From Caballeronia sp. (GTDB taxonomy: Bacteria; Pseudomonadota; Gammaproteobacteria; Burkholderiales; Burkholderiaceae): a stretch of DNA of 33,450 nt. The notes below the pieces were generated by a model that was not told the origin of the DNA, made no database searches, and saw nothing but the letters and a program-made list of their open reading frames with translations. Location: the NCBI RefSeq assembly GCF_028292365.1, contig NZ_JAQGMM010000647.1, positions 1-33,450 on the forward strand. Reading direction: 5' to 3'. The number at the start of each line of letters is the position of its first letter. Position 1 is the first letter of the stretch. A program made the position numbers and the translations under genes. This document shows, in pieces, positions 22,520 to 29,991 of the stretch.

Positions 22520-23875
22520 TCAGGCGCGCAGCGGTCTCAAACCCGCCCGAACCTCCTCGGCAAACAATTGCGGTTGCTCCCACGCCGCGAAGTGCCCGCC
22601 TCTATCGACCCTGTTGTAGTAGATCAGGTTGTGATACGCACGCTCTGTCCAACTCCGCGGGGCCTGATAGTTCTCGCGAGGAAAGACGCTCACGGCCGCT
22701 GGGACAGACACATCGGCGGCGGCCAGGAAGTTGAAGTGAGACTCCCAATAAAAGCGCGCTGCGGAAATTCCCGTGTTCGTCAACCAGTAGAGCGTGATGT
22801 CGTCGAGCACGTCGTCTCTTGTCAGCTCGCCCGCGGATTCTCCATTGACGGAGCGCCCGAATACGGCCGAAGTCAGTGCCGCGGCGGGCTGAACATATCC
22901 GTCACCGTGATCAAGCAGCCAGCTTGCCAGCGCAACGGGCGAGTCCGAGAGTCCATAGAGCGTTTGAGGGCGCGTGCCCATCTCCAATGCATAGGCGCGT
23001 CGTTTCTTGGCCGCGCTGCTTAGCTGCTCGTAGGCGTGCTTTTCGTCGTCCGACAGGCCGGGCGGCGGTGGGTCTCCCGCTTGGAGCGCCTTCGCAATCT
23101 CGGGTGGAACAGTCGCGGGAAAGTTGACGTGAATGCCTAGCAATTCCGGTGGCGCCTGCTTAGCCATCACGTTGGCGACAACCCCGCCCAGATCGCCGCC
23201 TTGCGCCGCGAATTTCTCGTATCCAAGGCGCTTCATTAGCACTACCCACGCACGCGCAGTGCGCTCCGGCCCCCAACCGGTCGAGGTGGGTTTGCCGGAC
23301 AAACCGTAGCCTGGCAAGGACGGAATGACCAGATGAAAAGCATCCAAAGCGCTCGCACCATGTGCCGTGGGATTGGTCAGCGGATCGATAATCTTGAACT
23401 GCTCGATGACCGAGCCGGGCCATCCATGCGTAACGATGAGCGGCATCGCGTTTTCATGGTTCGAGCGAACATGAATGAAATGAATATCCAGCCCATCGAT
23501 CTCGGTCACGAACTGCGGCAAGGCGTTCAATTTTGCCTCGCACTTGCGCCAGTCGTAGTCAGTCGACCAATGTCGCGCGAGCTCCTGGATCATCGTGAGC
23601 GGCACGCCTTGCGAGTCATCGGCGACCGTTTCCCGTTCGGGCCACCGCGTCGCTTTAATGCGTCTTCGCAGATCCATCAGTTGTGCTTCCGGCACGTGCA
23701 CACGAAGCGGACGAATAGCAGTCTTGTCGCCGCCCGCCGATTTAGCAACTTCAGTAATCGTTTGATTAGTTTCCGCAAAAGCGAGCCGACTCAATGAGCC
23801 CGCAGCAAGAGTCGCCGCAGCCACGCTAACAAAGCGACGGCGAGACCGCGATGGGGGAAGGACGTTATCTAACAT
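22520..23875 (-). CDS. Tat-exported epoxide hydrolase (alpha/beta hydrolase with EHN domain)
   Basis: This 451-residue protein, with start at 23875 after a GGAG, has a twin-arginine leader: SRRRF at 11-15, a hydrophobic stretch and AFA-E near residue 34. The mature part starts with an epoxide-hydrolase N-terminal domain (IRPLRVHVPEAQLMDLRRRI, then KATRWPERE). The catalytic elements are HGWPGS (150-155, oxyanion), Asp228 in AAQGGDLGG (nucleophile) and His428 in RGGHFAAWEQP. The expected reaction is hydrolysis of an epoxide to a vicinal diol, here outside the cytoplasm. A frame 76 codons longer exists but overlaps the thioredoxin-like gene and is composition-poor. It follows that gene by 73 bp, a probable operon. 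Substrate unknown. Confidence 0.94.
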   Translation of the reverse strand: MLDNVLPPSRSRRRFVSVAAATLAAGSLSRLAFAETNQTITEVAKSAGGDKTAIRPLRVHVPEAQLMDLRRRIKATRWPERETVADDSQGVPLTMIQELARHWSTDYDWRKCEAKLNALPQFVTEIDGLDIHFIHVRSNHENAMPLIVTHGWPGSVIEQFKIIDPLTNPTAHGASALDAFHLVIPSLPGYGLSGKPTSTGWGPERTARAWVVLMKRLGYEKFAAQGGDLGGVVANVMAKQAPPELLGIHVNFPATVPPEIAKALQAGDPPPPGLSDDEKHAYEQLSSAAKKRRAYALEMGTRPQTLYGLSDSPVALASWLLDHGDGYVQPAAALTSAVFGRSVNGESAGELTRDDVLDDITLYWLTNTGISAARFYWESHFNFLAAADVSVPAAVSVFPRENYQAPRSWTERAYHNLIYYNRVDRGGHFAAWEQPQLFAEEVRAGLRPLRA

Positions 23876-23948
23876 AAAATCTCCACATGACGATGAAGCC
23901 AGGTTCCAATCAATGGCGGCGTGACCGGTGAGGGCATTGCGCGTCGAA

Positions 23949-24530
23949 TCACGAGTTTTCCGCCAGCAAGGACTTGATCTTCGCCTCGGTCTGTTCGTAG
24001 TCGCCTTCGCCGAAGTGCGTGTAGACCACGTGCCCTTTCTTGTCGACCAGATAAAACGCGGGCCAATACTGGTTGTTGTAGGCGTTCCACGTTGCATAGC
24101 CATTGTCTTGCGCCACCGGGTACGTAATGCCGAGCCGCTTGATGGCCGTCTTGACGTTGTCCGTGTTGCGCTCGAACGGATACTCGGGCGTGTGCACGCC
24201 GACCACCACCAGGCCCTGGTCCTTATATTTCTGATTCCATGCCTTCACATAAGGCAGTACGTCAATACAGTTGATACAGGTATAGGTCCAGAAATCGACT
24301 AGCACCACCTTGCCGCGCAGCTGCTGCATGGTCAGGGGATCGCTATTGAGCCATTTATCGATACCGGTGAATTCCGGAGCGCTATTGCCGCTGCTAAGCG
24401 GACTTGCAACGGCACTTGCGGCAGCGCTAGCCGCGGGAGTCGCAACGAGACTTGCGATTGCCACCGCGCCGGTTGCAACGGCTGCAGCAAACAGGGTGAC
24501 GGTAGCGGCGGTTTTGATTCGGGAGAGCAT
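23949..24530 (-). CDS. Exported thioredoxin-like (TlpA/redoxin) protein with CxxC
   Basis: This is a 193-residue protein. The ATG at 24530 follows GGAAGGA; a longer frame has no ribosome site. The N-terminus has Lys/Arg then a long Ala/Val-rich hydrophobic segment (about 6-40), a signal peptide or anchor. The mature domain shows VVLVDFWTYTCINCIDVLPYV with the redox pair Cys85/Cys88 (WTYTCINC), typical of the DipZ/TlpA-like redoxin group, and a NQYWPAFYLVDKKGHVVY cis-Pro segment. It should act as a thiol-disulfide reductant or peroxidase partner in the periplasm. It is upstream of the epoxide hydrolase on the same strand; that enzyme's mature part has a single cysteine (Cys112), so it is unlikely to need a folding disulfide from this protein. 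Confidence 0.92.
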   Translation of the reverse strand: MLSRIKTAATVTLFAAAVATGAVAIASLVATPAASAAASAVASPLSSGNSAPEFTGIDKWLNSDPLTMQQLRGKVVLVDFWTYTCINCIDVLPYVKAWNQKYKDQGLVVVGVHTPEYPFERNTDNVKTAIKRLGITYPVAQDNGYATWNAYNNQYWPAFYLVDKKGHVVYTHFGEGDYEQTEAKIKSLLAENS

Positions 24531-24705
24531 GACAGTCCTTCCAGTGGTTGGCATGGCTGTATTGGAACGCCCGCTCGTATCTGGCTTGTGTCGCCGGGGC
24601 CGCCCGGTGCAATGTTTTGTGTCAGCGGAGCGCTCGGATACATTGGGATACAAAGCGTCGCGCGTAGTGAGCTATAAAGCAGCCATGCCTAATGCGGAGA
24701 GCCCT

Positions 24706-25077
24706 ATGAGTACCCAACTGCTGCACGGATCCTGTCATTGCGGGAGCGTGAAATTTGAAGTCCGCACCGCCGTCGCCCCTGCGGCGCGTTGTAATTGCAG
24801 CCTGTGCCGGCGCAAAGGCGCGTTGATGACGCCGCCGTTCGCTGCCGGCGAACTAAAGATCCTCAGTGGCGAGGAGTCGCTAGCGCTATACCAGTTCAAT
24901 ACGCGCGCGGCGAAGCACTACTTCTGCAAGCGTTGCGGCATTTACCCGTTCCACCAGACGCGTAAGGATCCGCAGCTCTGGCGCGCCAACATCGGTTGCC
25001 TTGAAGGTATCGACCCGTATACGCTGGAGGCCAGCGTGGCCAATGGCGCCAGCCTGTCCGTCGTGGAGGATGCATGA
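24706..25077 (+). CDS. GFA-family zinc protein (glutathione-dependent formaldehyde-activating enzyme-like)
   Basis: This 123-residue protein uses the ATG at 24706, chosen over an earlier in-frame ATG because GGAGA lies a few bases upstream. It has the GFA cysteine pattern: Cys10 and Cys12 (SCHCG), Cys29, Cys31 and Cys34 (CNCSLC), and Cys74 and Cys77 (CKRCG). These bind two zinc ions in the fold; the structural family is established, while formaldehyde-glutathione activity is shown for only some members. It is the first of a plus-strand chain in which its stop overlaps the next start (ATGA). That links it to the miniprotein and perhaps to the two-component system. Confidence 0.92.
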   Translation: MSTQLLHGSCHCGSVKFEVRTAVAPAARCNCSLCRRKGALMTPPFAAGELKILSGEESLALYQFNTRAAKHYFCKRCGIYPFHQTRKDPQLWRANIGCLEGIDPYTLEASVANGASLSVVEDA

Positions 25078-25196
25078 GACGGCTAATGGCAATTCTCGCC
25101 TTCCTGGCGGGCGGACTTGCAGCGGAAATCGCGCACCCCGTGCACTGTTCGCTGGTCAACGTGACCCGCGTGCGCGTCAATCGTCGGAAGGATTGA
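25074..25196 (+). CDS. 40-residue predicted secreted/membrane miniprotein, coupled to the GFA gene
   Basis: An ATG overlapping the GFA stop (ATGA) opens a 40-codon frame: MRRLMAILAFLAGGLAAEIA, then HPVHCSLVNVTRVRV and NRRKD. Two arginines followed by a 13-residue hydrophobic run and small residues look like a signal peptide or single membrane helix; one Cys and two His follow. The frame ends 7 bp before the response-regulator ATG, and its last codons contain the ribosome-binding sequence GGAAGGA for that gene. The tight packing and signal-like N-terminus argue for a real gene, but no homologue is known to me. It could be a sensor accessory, a leader peptide or a coincidental frame. Confidence 0.55.
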   Translation: MRRLMAILAFLAGGLAAEIAHPVHCSLVNVTRVRVNRRKD

Positions 25197-25203
25197 TCCA
25201 TTG

Positions 25204-25944
25204 ATGGAAAACACCGACCACGTACTGATCGTCGACGACGATCGCGGCATCCGCGAGCTGCTTGCCACTTATCTCGAGAAGAACGGCATGCGCGTTTCGC
25301 TCGCCGCCAACGGCCGCCAGATGCGCACAGTCCTTGAGCTTGGTGCGCCCGACCTGATCGTACTTGACCTGATGATGCCCGGCGAAGACGGCCTGGTGCT
25401 GTGCCGGGAATTACGCGCGGGCAAGTTTCGCGCAGTGCCGGTATTGATGCTGACTGCCCGCAGCGAGGAGGCGGATCGCATCGTCGGGCTGGAAATGGGC
25501 GCCGATGATTACCTGTCCAAGCCGTTTGCCGTGCGTGAACTGCTCGCGCGCATTCGCTCCGTGTTGCGCCGCGCCCGCATGCTGCCGCCCGGCATGCAGG
25601 TGACAGAATCCGCGCCGATGATCGGCTTCGGCGACTGGCGGCTCGACACCACTGCGCGCCATCTGCTCGACGCCGAAGGCACCATGGTGGCCCTCAGCGG
25701 CGCGGAGTACCGCTTGCTGCGCGTGTTCCTCGATCATCCACAGCGCGTACTCACGCGGGATCAATTGCTCAACCTGACTCAGGGCCGCCAGGCCGATGCG
25801 TTTGACCGCTCGATCGATCTGCTGGTCAGCCGTTTGCGGCAGCGCCTGCAGGACACTGCGCGCGAGCCCCGCTACATCAAGACGCTGCGCAGTGAAGGCT
25901 ATGTATTTTCGGCAGCGGTGACCATGATCGAAGGCAACCCATGA
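25204..25944 (+). CDS. OmpR-family response regulator
   Basis: This 246-residue two-domain regulator has a receiver (about 6-118) with Asp11/Asp12, the phosphorylation site Asp55 in IVLDLMMPGEDG, Thr84 and Lys106 (LSKPF). Its winged-helix effector (about 145-240) contains LSGAEYRLLRVFLDHP and SIDLLVSRLRQRLQ. The in-frame TTG at 25201 is an alternative start; ATG 25204 has GGAAGGA about 10 nt upstream. Its stop overlaps the histidine kinase ATG (ATGA), which indicates a cognate pair. Overall resemblance is to the OmpR/EnvZ-like group common in beta-proteobacteria. Targets could include the adjacent GFA gene or the divergent thioredoxin-like operon. Confidence 0.95.
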   Translation: MENTDHVLIVDDDRGIRELLATYLEKNGMRVSLAANGRQMRTVLELGAPDLIVLDLMMPGEDGLVLCRELRAGKFRAVPVLMLTARSEEADRIVGLEMGADDYLSKPFAVRELLARIRSVLRRARMLPPGMQVTESAPMIGFGDWRLDTTARHLLDAEGTMVALSGAEYRLLRVFLDHPQRVLTRDQLLNLTQGRQADAFDRSIDLLVSRLRQRLQDTAREPRYIKTLRSEGYVFSAAVTMIEGNP

Positions 25945-27260
25945 AGCTCGATGCATTGCTGCATTGGCCACGCACGCTGTTCGCGAGGCTTGCCCTGATC
26001 CTCTTTGTCGGCCTTGCGCTGGTGCAAACGCTGTCGGTCTGGCTCACCATGACGGAACGCGACCAGACCATGAATAACGTGATGATGGGTTACATCGAAC
26101 GCGAGGTCACGAGCTCCGTCGCGCTCCTCGATCACCTGCCCGCTAATGAACGCGCCGCGTGGCTGCCAAGACTGGCGCGGCGCACCTATACCTTCGTTCT
26201 GGGGCCTGGAGTCACCGGCGCGCCGCCGGATGCGGAGCTGTCCGCGCGGGTGGCTCAATCGATTGCAGACGGCATCGGCAAGCGCTATCCGCTAACGGCT
26301 AACGCGGTCCCGGGGGACCCTGAACGCTTGCAGGTTCATCTGCAGTTGAGCGACGGCACGCCGCTGACAATCGATTACCGTCCTATGCCGGGCGCGCCGC
26401 TGTCGCCGTGGTTATCGTGGCTGCTTATCCTGCAACTGGTGGTGCTGGCCGCCTGCTGCTGGCTGGCGGTACGGCTGGCAACGCGCCCATTGAGCCAGTT
26501 GGCGCGCGCGGCCGATACGTTAGGCCCTGACCTGAAGGCGGAGCGCCTGCCGGAAGACGGGCCGGACGAAGTGGCGCGAGCGGCGCGAGCGTTCAACGCC
26601 ATGCAGGACCGCATCAAGATGTACATGACTGAGCGCCTGCAGATCCTCGCGGCGATTTCGCACGACCTGCAAACGCCGATTACCCGAATGCGTTTGCGCC
26701 TTGACGTCATGGATGAAAGCACAGAGGGAGCAAAGCTGCAGCAGGATCTGCACGAAATGGAAACCATGGTCAAGGAAGGCGTGACCTACGCACGCACCAT
26801 GCACGGGGCCAGTGAGGCGCCGCTGCGTATCGATCCGGATGCGCTGCTCGACAGCCTCGTGCTCGACTATATCGATGCCGGCAAGGACGTCTCGCTGCAG
26901 GGACACATTGCCGCTCCATTGGTGACGCGCCCGCAGGCGCTGCGTCGGATCGTAGGTAATCTCGTCGATAACGCGCTGAAGTTTGGTGGCGCGGCAGAGA
27001 TCAAGGTTGCAGCCTCGCAAGACGGACAGGTGACGGTCTCGGTGTTCGACCGCGGACCAGGTATTCCGGCTGAGGCACTGGAAGCGGTGTTTGAACCCTT
27101 CTACCGGGTGGAAGAGTCGCGCAACCGCGGAACGGGCGGTACCGGACTGGGCCTCGCGATTGCGCGACAACTCGCTTTGGCGATGAACGCAGCGCTATCG
27201 CTGCATAACCGGCCCGACGGCGGCCTGGAAGCCAGGTTGTTGTTGAAAGTCGCCAAATAG
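25941..27260 (+). CDS. EnvZ-like sensor histidine kinase
   Basis: This 439-residue inner-membrane kinase has two membrane helices (about 17-36 and 159-178) enclosing a periplasmic sensor of roughly 120 residues. A HAMP linker (about 180-230) and the dimerisation helix with the phospho-accepting His241 in ILAAISHDLQTPITRMRLR follow. The ATPase lobe has the N box (NLVDNALKFGG), G1 (DRGPGIP), F box (FEPFYRVEES) and G2 (GTGLGLAIA). All catalytic motifs appear intact. It overlaps the response-regulator gene by 4 bp. The sensor domain has no signature I recognise, so the stimulus is unknown; the neighbours hint at envelope, redox or reactive-carbonyl stress. Confidence 0.95.
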   Translation: MKLDALLHWPRTLFARLALILFVGLALVQTLSVWLTMTERDQTMNNVMMGYIEREVTSSVALLDHLPANERAAWLPRLARRTYTFVLGPGVTGAPPDAELSARVAQSIADGIGKRYPLTANAVPGDPERLQVHLQLSDGTPLTIDYRPMPGAPLSPWLSWLLILQLVVLAACCWLAVRLATRPLSQLARAADTLGPDLKAERLPEDGPDEVARAARAFNAMQDRIKMYMTERLQILAAISHDLQTPITRMRLRLDVMDESTEGAKLQQDLHEMETMVKEGVTYARTMHGASEAPLRIDPDALLDSLVLDYIDAGKDVSLQGHIAAPLVTRPQALRRIVGNLVDNALKFGGAAEIKVAASQDGQVTVSVFDRGPGIPAEALEAVFEPFYRVEESRNRGTGGTGLGLAIARQLALAMNAALSLHNRPDGGLEARLLLKVAK

Positions 27261-27475
27261 ATTCGGATCACTCATTGATTACGGGGCATGGGCGTCTTTG
27301 TATCTCAATGTATCTACAGCCTCAATGAATACATGAGGTTTCACTGGCCCTCTTCGCAGACACAAGCCAGATACGTCCACGGGTTCTATTGGTTTCAGGC
27401 CAGACTGCCTGGCTTCGGCAAGCGAGACGACACATGCGTTGCGCTTGTGTGGCGACTATTTAAGGAGAATCAAGA

Positions 27476-28519
27476 ATGCCGGACCAGATCAATACTCGAC
27501 GTCGCCGCCTGCTTGGGACGACAGTTGCAGGGTTTAGTTTGATGGAGTTGGGATTAAGCGGACTTGCCAAGGCGCAGTCGAATGCACCTGCGGCCGGCAC
27601 GCAAGCTGCAACGCATGGTGTTTCGTTCGACACTATTCGCCAGATCCACGCCGGCGCGCTCAACATGGGGTATGCAGAAGCGGGCTCGCAGAATAGACCG
27701 GTCGTGATCCTGCTGCACGGCTGGCCCTACGATATCTACAGTTTTGCTGAAGTCACGCCGTTGCTTGTAGCCGCTGGATACCGGGTAATCGTGCCGTATC
27801 TGCGCGGCTATGGTTCAACACGGTTTCTCTCCGCAGATACGCCTCGCAACGGCCAGCAAGCTGTGGTTGCTGTCGACATCATTGCATTGATGGACGCATT
27901 GAAGATCGACAAGGCTATCTTCGGCGGCTTCGATTGGGGCGCGCGCACAGTCAATATTATTGCCGCGCTGTGGCCGGAGCGTTGCAAGGCGATGGTGTCC
28001 GTGAGCGGTTATCTGATCGGCAGCCAGGAAGCGAACCGGACGCCGCTGCCGCCTAAGGCCGAGCAGGCCTGGTGGTACCAGTTCTATTTCGCCACGGAGC
28101 GTGGTCAAGCGGGGTATGAAGCGAACCGCCATGATTTCAACAAGCTGATCTGGCACACCGCGTCGCCTAAATGGAACTTCGACGATGCGACGTTCGAGCG
28201 CTCGGCTGAGTCGTTCAACAACCCGGACCACGTCGCGGTGGTGATTCACAATTACCGCTGGCGTCTCGCACTGGTCAAGGGCGAGCCGCAATACGACGAG
28301 CTCGAAAAGCGCCTGGCGATGGCGCCGACCATTTCTGTCCCGACCATTACCATGGAGGGCGACGCCAACGGCGCACCGCATCCCGAGCCGGCAGCCTACG
28401 CGAAGAAGTTCACTGGCAAGTATCAGCACCGGAATATCGACGGTGGTATCGGCCATAACCTGCCGCAAGAGGCGCCGAAAGCATTTGCCGATGCAGTAAT
28501 TGATGTCGCTCGCCTTTAA
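27476..28519 (+). CDS. Tat-exported alpha/beta hydrolase (epoxide hydrolase/haloalkane dehalogenase-like)
   Basis: This 347-residue protein has a twin-arginine leader (RRRRLLG at 8-14, hydrophobic to about 28, AKA-Q near 33). Its catalytic motifs are the oxyanion HGWP at 81-84, the nucleophile Asp153 in GGFDWGART and the base His327 in GGIGHNLPQE. An aspartate nucleophile in 'G.DWG' points to epoxide hydrolase, dehalogenase or fluoroacetate-type chemistry rather than a serine esterase. A strong AAGGAG precedes the ATG. It stands alone after a 215-bp spacer behind the kinase gene and ends at a large hairpin. It differs from the other exported hydrolase (22520-23875) in lacking the EHN domain. 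Substrate unknown. Confidence 0.92.
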   Translation: MPDQINTRRRRLLGTTVAGFSLMELGLSGLAKAQSNAPAAGTQAATHGVSFDTIRQIHAGALNMGYAEAGSQNRPVVILLHGWPYDIYSFAEVTPLLVAAGYRVIVPYLRGYGSTRFLSADTPRNGQQAVVAVDIIALMDALKIDKAIFGGFDWGARTVNIIAALWPERCKAMVSVSGYLIGSQEANRTPLPPKAEQAWWYQFYFATERGQAGYEANRHDFNKLIWHTASPKWNFDDATFERSAESFNNPDHVAVVIHNYRWRLALVKGEPQYDELEKRLAMAPTISVPTITMEGDANGAPHPEPAAYAKKFTGKYQHRNIDGGIGHNLPQEAPKAFADAVIDVARL

Positions 28520-28538
28520 CCGGACCAGGGTTTGGCAA

Positions 28539-28583
28539 CGGCATGGGTGACTGACAGGGTCTTCTCGTCAGTCACCCATGCCG
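28539..28583. terminator. Large perfect hairpin between convergent genes
   Basis: Positions 28539-28555 and 28567-28583 are exact reverse complements (17 bp) with an 11-nt loop. It sits between the convergent hydrolase (ends 28519) and MFS gene (ends 28603), so it can act in both directions. No long T tract follows on either side, so it may act as an mRNA-stabilising hairpin or pause site rather than a classic intrinsic terminator. Confidence 0.7.
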
Positions 28584-28602
28584 ACATAGCAGTTCCACCC
28601 CC

Positions 28603-29907
28603 TCAACGATCCGCGAGTTTCCCCGAGACGGTTCGCACCAGCAATGCACCCAGCAGAAGACATACGGCCACAAAATACAGCCCCATGCGATTGTCGTGTG
28701 TTGTCACGTTGAGCCACCCTACCGCATAGGGCGAGACAAAACCGGCGAGGTTACCCACGCAGTTGATTCCGGCAATTCCAACGGCCACTGAAGTACCGGC
28801 AAGGAACGACGACGGAATGCTCCAGAACAACGACAACGCCGACAATATGCCCGCAGCAGCCACGCTCAACCAGATCACCGCGAGCGCCGGATGGTGACCG
28901 ACATAGCCACTCGCAGCAAATCCGATTGCGCCGATCACAGCCAGCACCGAAAAATGCATCCGGCGCGAGCGGAAGCGATCCGAGCTCATTCCAGTGAGCA
29001 CGATTGCTGGAATGGCGACAAGGTAGGGAATAGCCGATAACCAGCCGATCGTTGATACATCACTTAAGCCCGAGTCCTTGATGATCGACGGCAGCCAGAA
29101 GCTGATGCCGTACAAACCAATGATCTGGCAGAAGTAGACGGCGCAGAGTTTCCAGATGTGCCGATCGGAGAGAATAGCGCCGAGGTTGTGATGCGTTGTC
29201 TTCTCTGAATCCTCCCGGTCGATCTCTCCCGTGACGAATGCTTTCTCGCTGTCGGTCAACCACTTCGCCTGCGTGGGACGATCGACCATCAACGCTAACA
29301 CCGCAATGCCGCAAAGCAGCGCCGGAAGCGCTTCAATCAGGAACAGCCACTGCCATCCCGCCATGACGGTTGAATGGCTGAAGCTGCTGAGCACCCAGCC
29401 CGATAACGGACCGCCGACCACGCCCGACAGCGGAATCGCGATGTAATACACACCGAGCGCGAAGCCCCGCTTTCTCGCGGGAAACCAATAGGTCAGATAC
29501 AACATGATGCCCGGCGAGAAACCAGCTTCAGCCACGCCCAGAAAAAAACGAGCGGTGTAGAACTGCATCGGTGTTTTCACAAACAGCGTGAGCGCGGAAA
29601 TGATCGCCCACGTAATCATGATGCGCGCGATCCAGATGCGAGCGCCAACCCGATGCAAAATCAGGTTGCTGGGCACTTCGAAAATAAAATAGCCGATGAA
29701 AAAGATGCCCGCGCCCAGGCCATAGACCGCGTCGCTCATGTGCAGGTCGTTCAGCATCTGCAACTTGGCAAAACCGACGTTCACCCGGTCGAGATAACCG
29801 CACAAATAACACAGCACGATGAACGGCATGATGCGCCAGCTGATCTTGCGGTAGACGTCGGTACGCGCCGCCGGCGCCACCAATAGGGTTTCGCTGATAT
29901 GGCTCAT
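28603..29907 (-). CDS. MFS transporter, anion:cation symporter (ACS/tartrate-phthalate) type
   Basis: This 434-residue protein has about twelve membrane helices. The N-terminal segment IMPFIVLCYLCGYLDRVNVGFAKLQM is the ACS-family hallmark (Y..dR.N.g.A), followed by GIFFIGYFIFEVPSNL and the RFFLGVAEAGFSPGIMLYLTYWFP element. Members import organic acids such as tartrate, phthalate, glucarate or sugar acids with protons. GGAGGAGAC immediately precedes the ATG. It lies 84 bp behind the Gfo/Idh-like dehydrogenase on the same strand, and both are probably controlled by the divergent LysR at 31532, a typical uptake-plus-catabolism unit. The carboxylate-type substrate is inferred, not visible. Confidence 0.95.
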   Translation of the reverse strand: MSHISETLLVAPAARTDVYRKISWRIMPFIVLCYLCGYLDRVNVGFAKLQMLNDLHMSDAVYGLGAGIFFIGYFIFEVPSNLILHRVGARIWIARIMITWAIISALTLFVKTPMQFYTARFFLGVAEAGFSPGIMLYLTYWFPARKRGFALGVYYIAIPLSGVVGGPLSGWVLSSFSHSTVMAGWQWLFLIEALPALLCGIAVLALMVDRPTQAKWLTDSEKAFVTGEIDREDSEKTTHHNLGAILSDRHIWKLCAVYFCQIIGLYGISFWLPSIIKDSGLSDVSTIGWLSAIPYLVAIPAIVLTGMSSDRFRSRRMHFSVLAVIGAIGFAASGYVGHHPALAVIWLSVAAAGILSALSLFWSIPSSFLAGTSVAVGIAGINCVGNLAGFVSPYAVGWLNVTTHDNRMGLYFVAVCLLLGALLVRTVSGKLADR

Positions 29908-29991
29908 GTCTCCTCCGTCGTCCTTTACCGGACGTTATAGAGTGCGGCCGGGCGGATACCCGGCCATCGATCAGGGATGCTTATGATGCAA

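Noticed and set aside
27261..27475. Possible terminator or small gene after the kinase
   Set aside because: Only 5-bp stems and short AT-rich repeats (ctcaatg) are present, and the 84-codon frame crossing it runs into the hydrolase leader without motifs.
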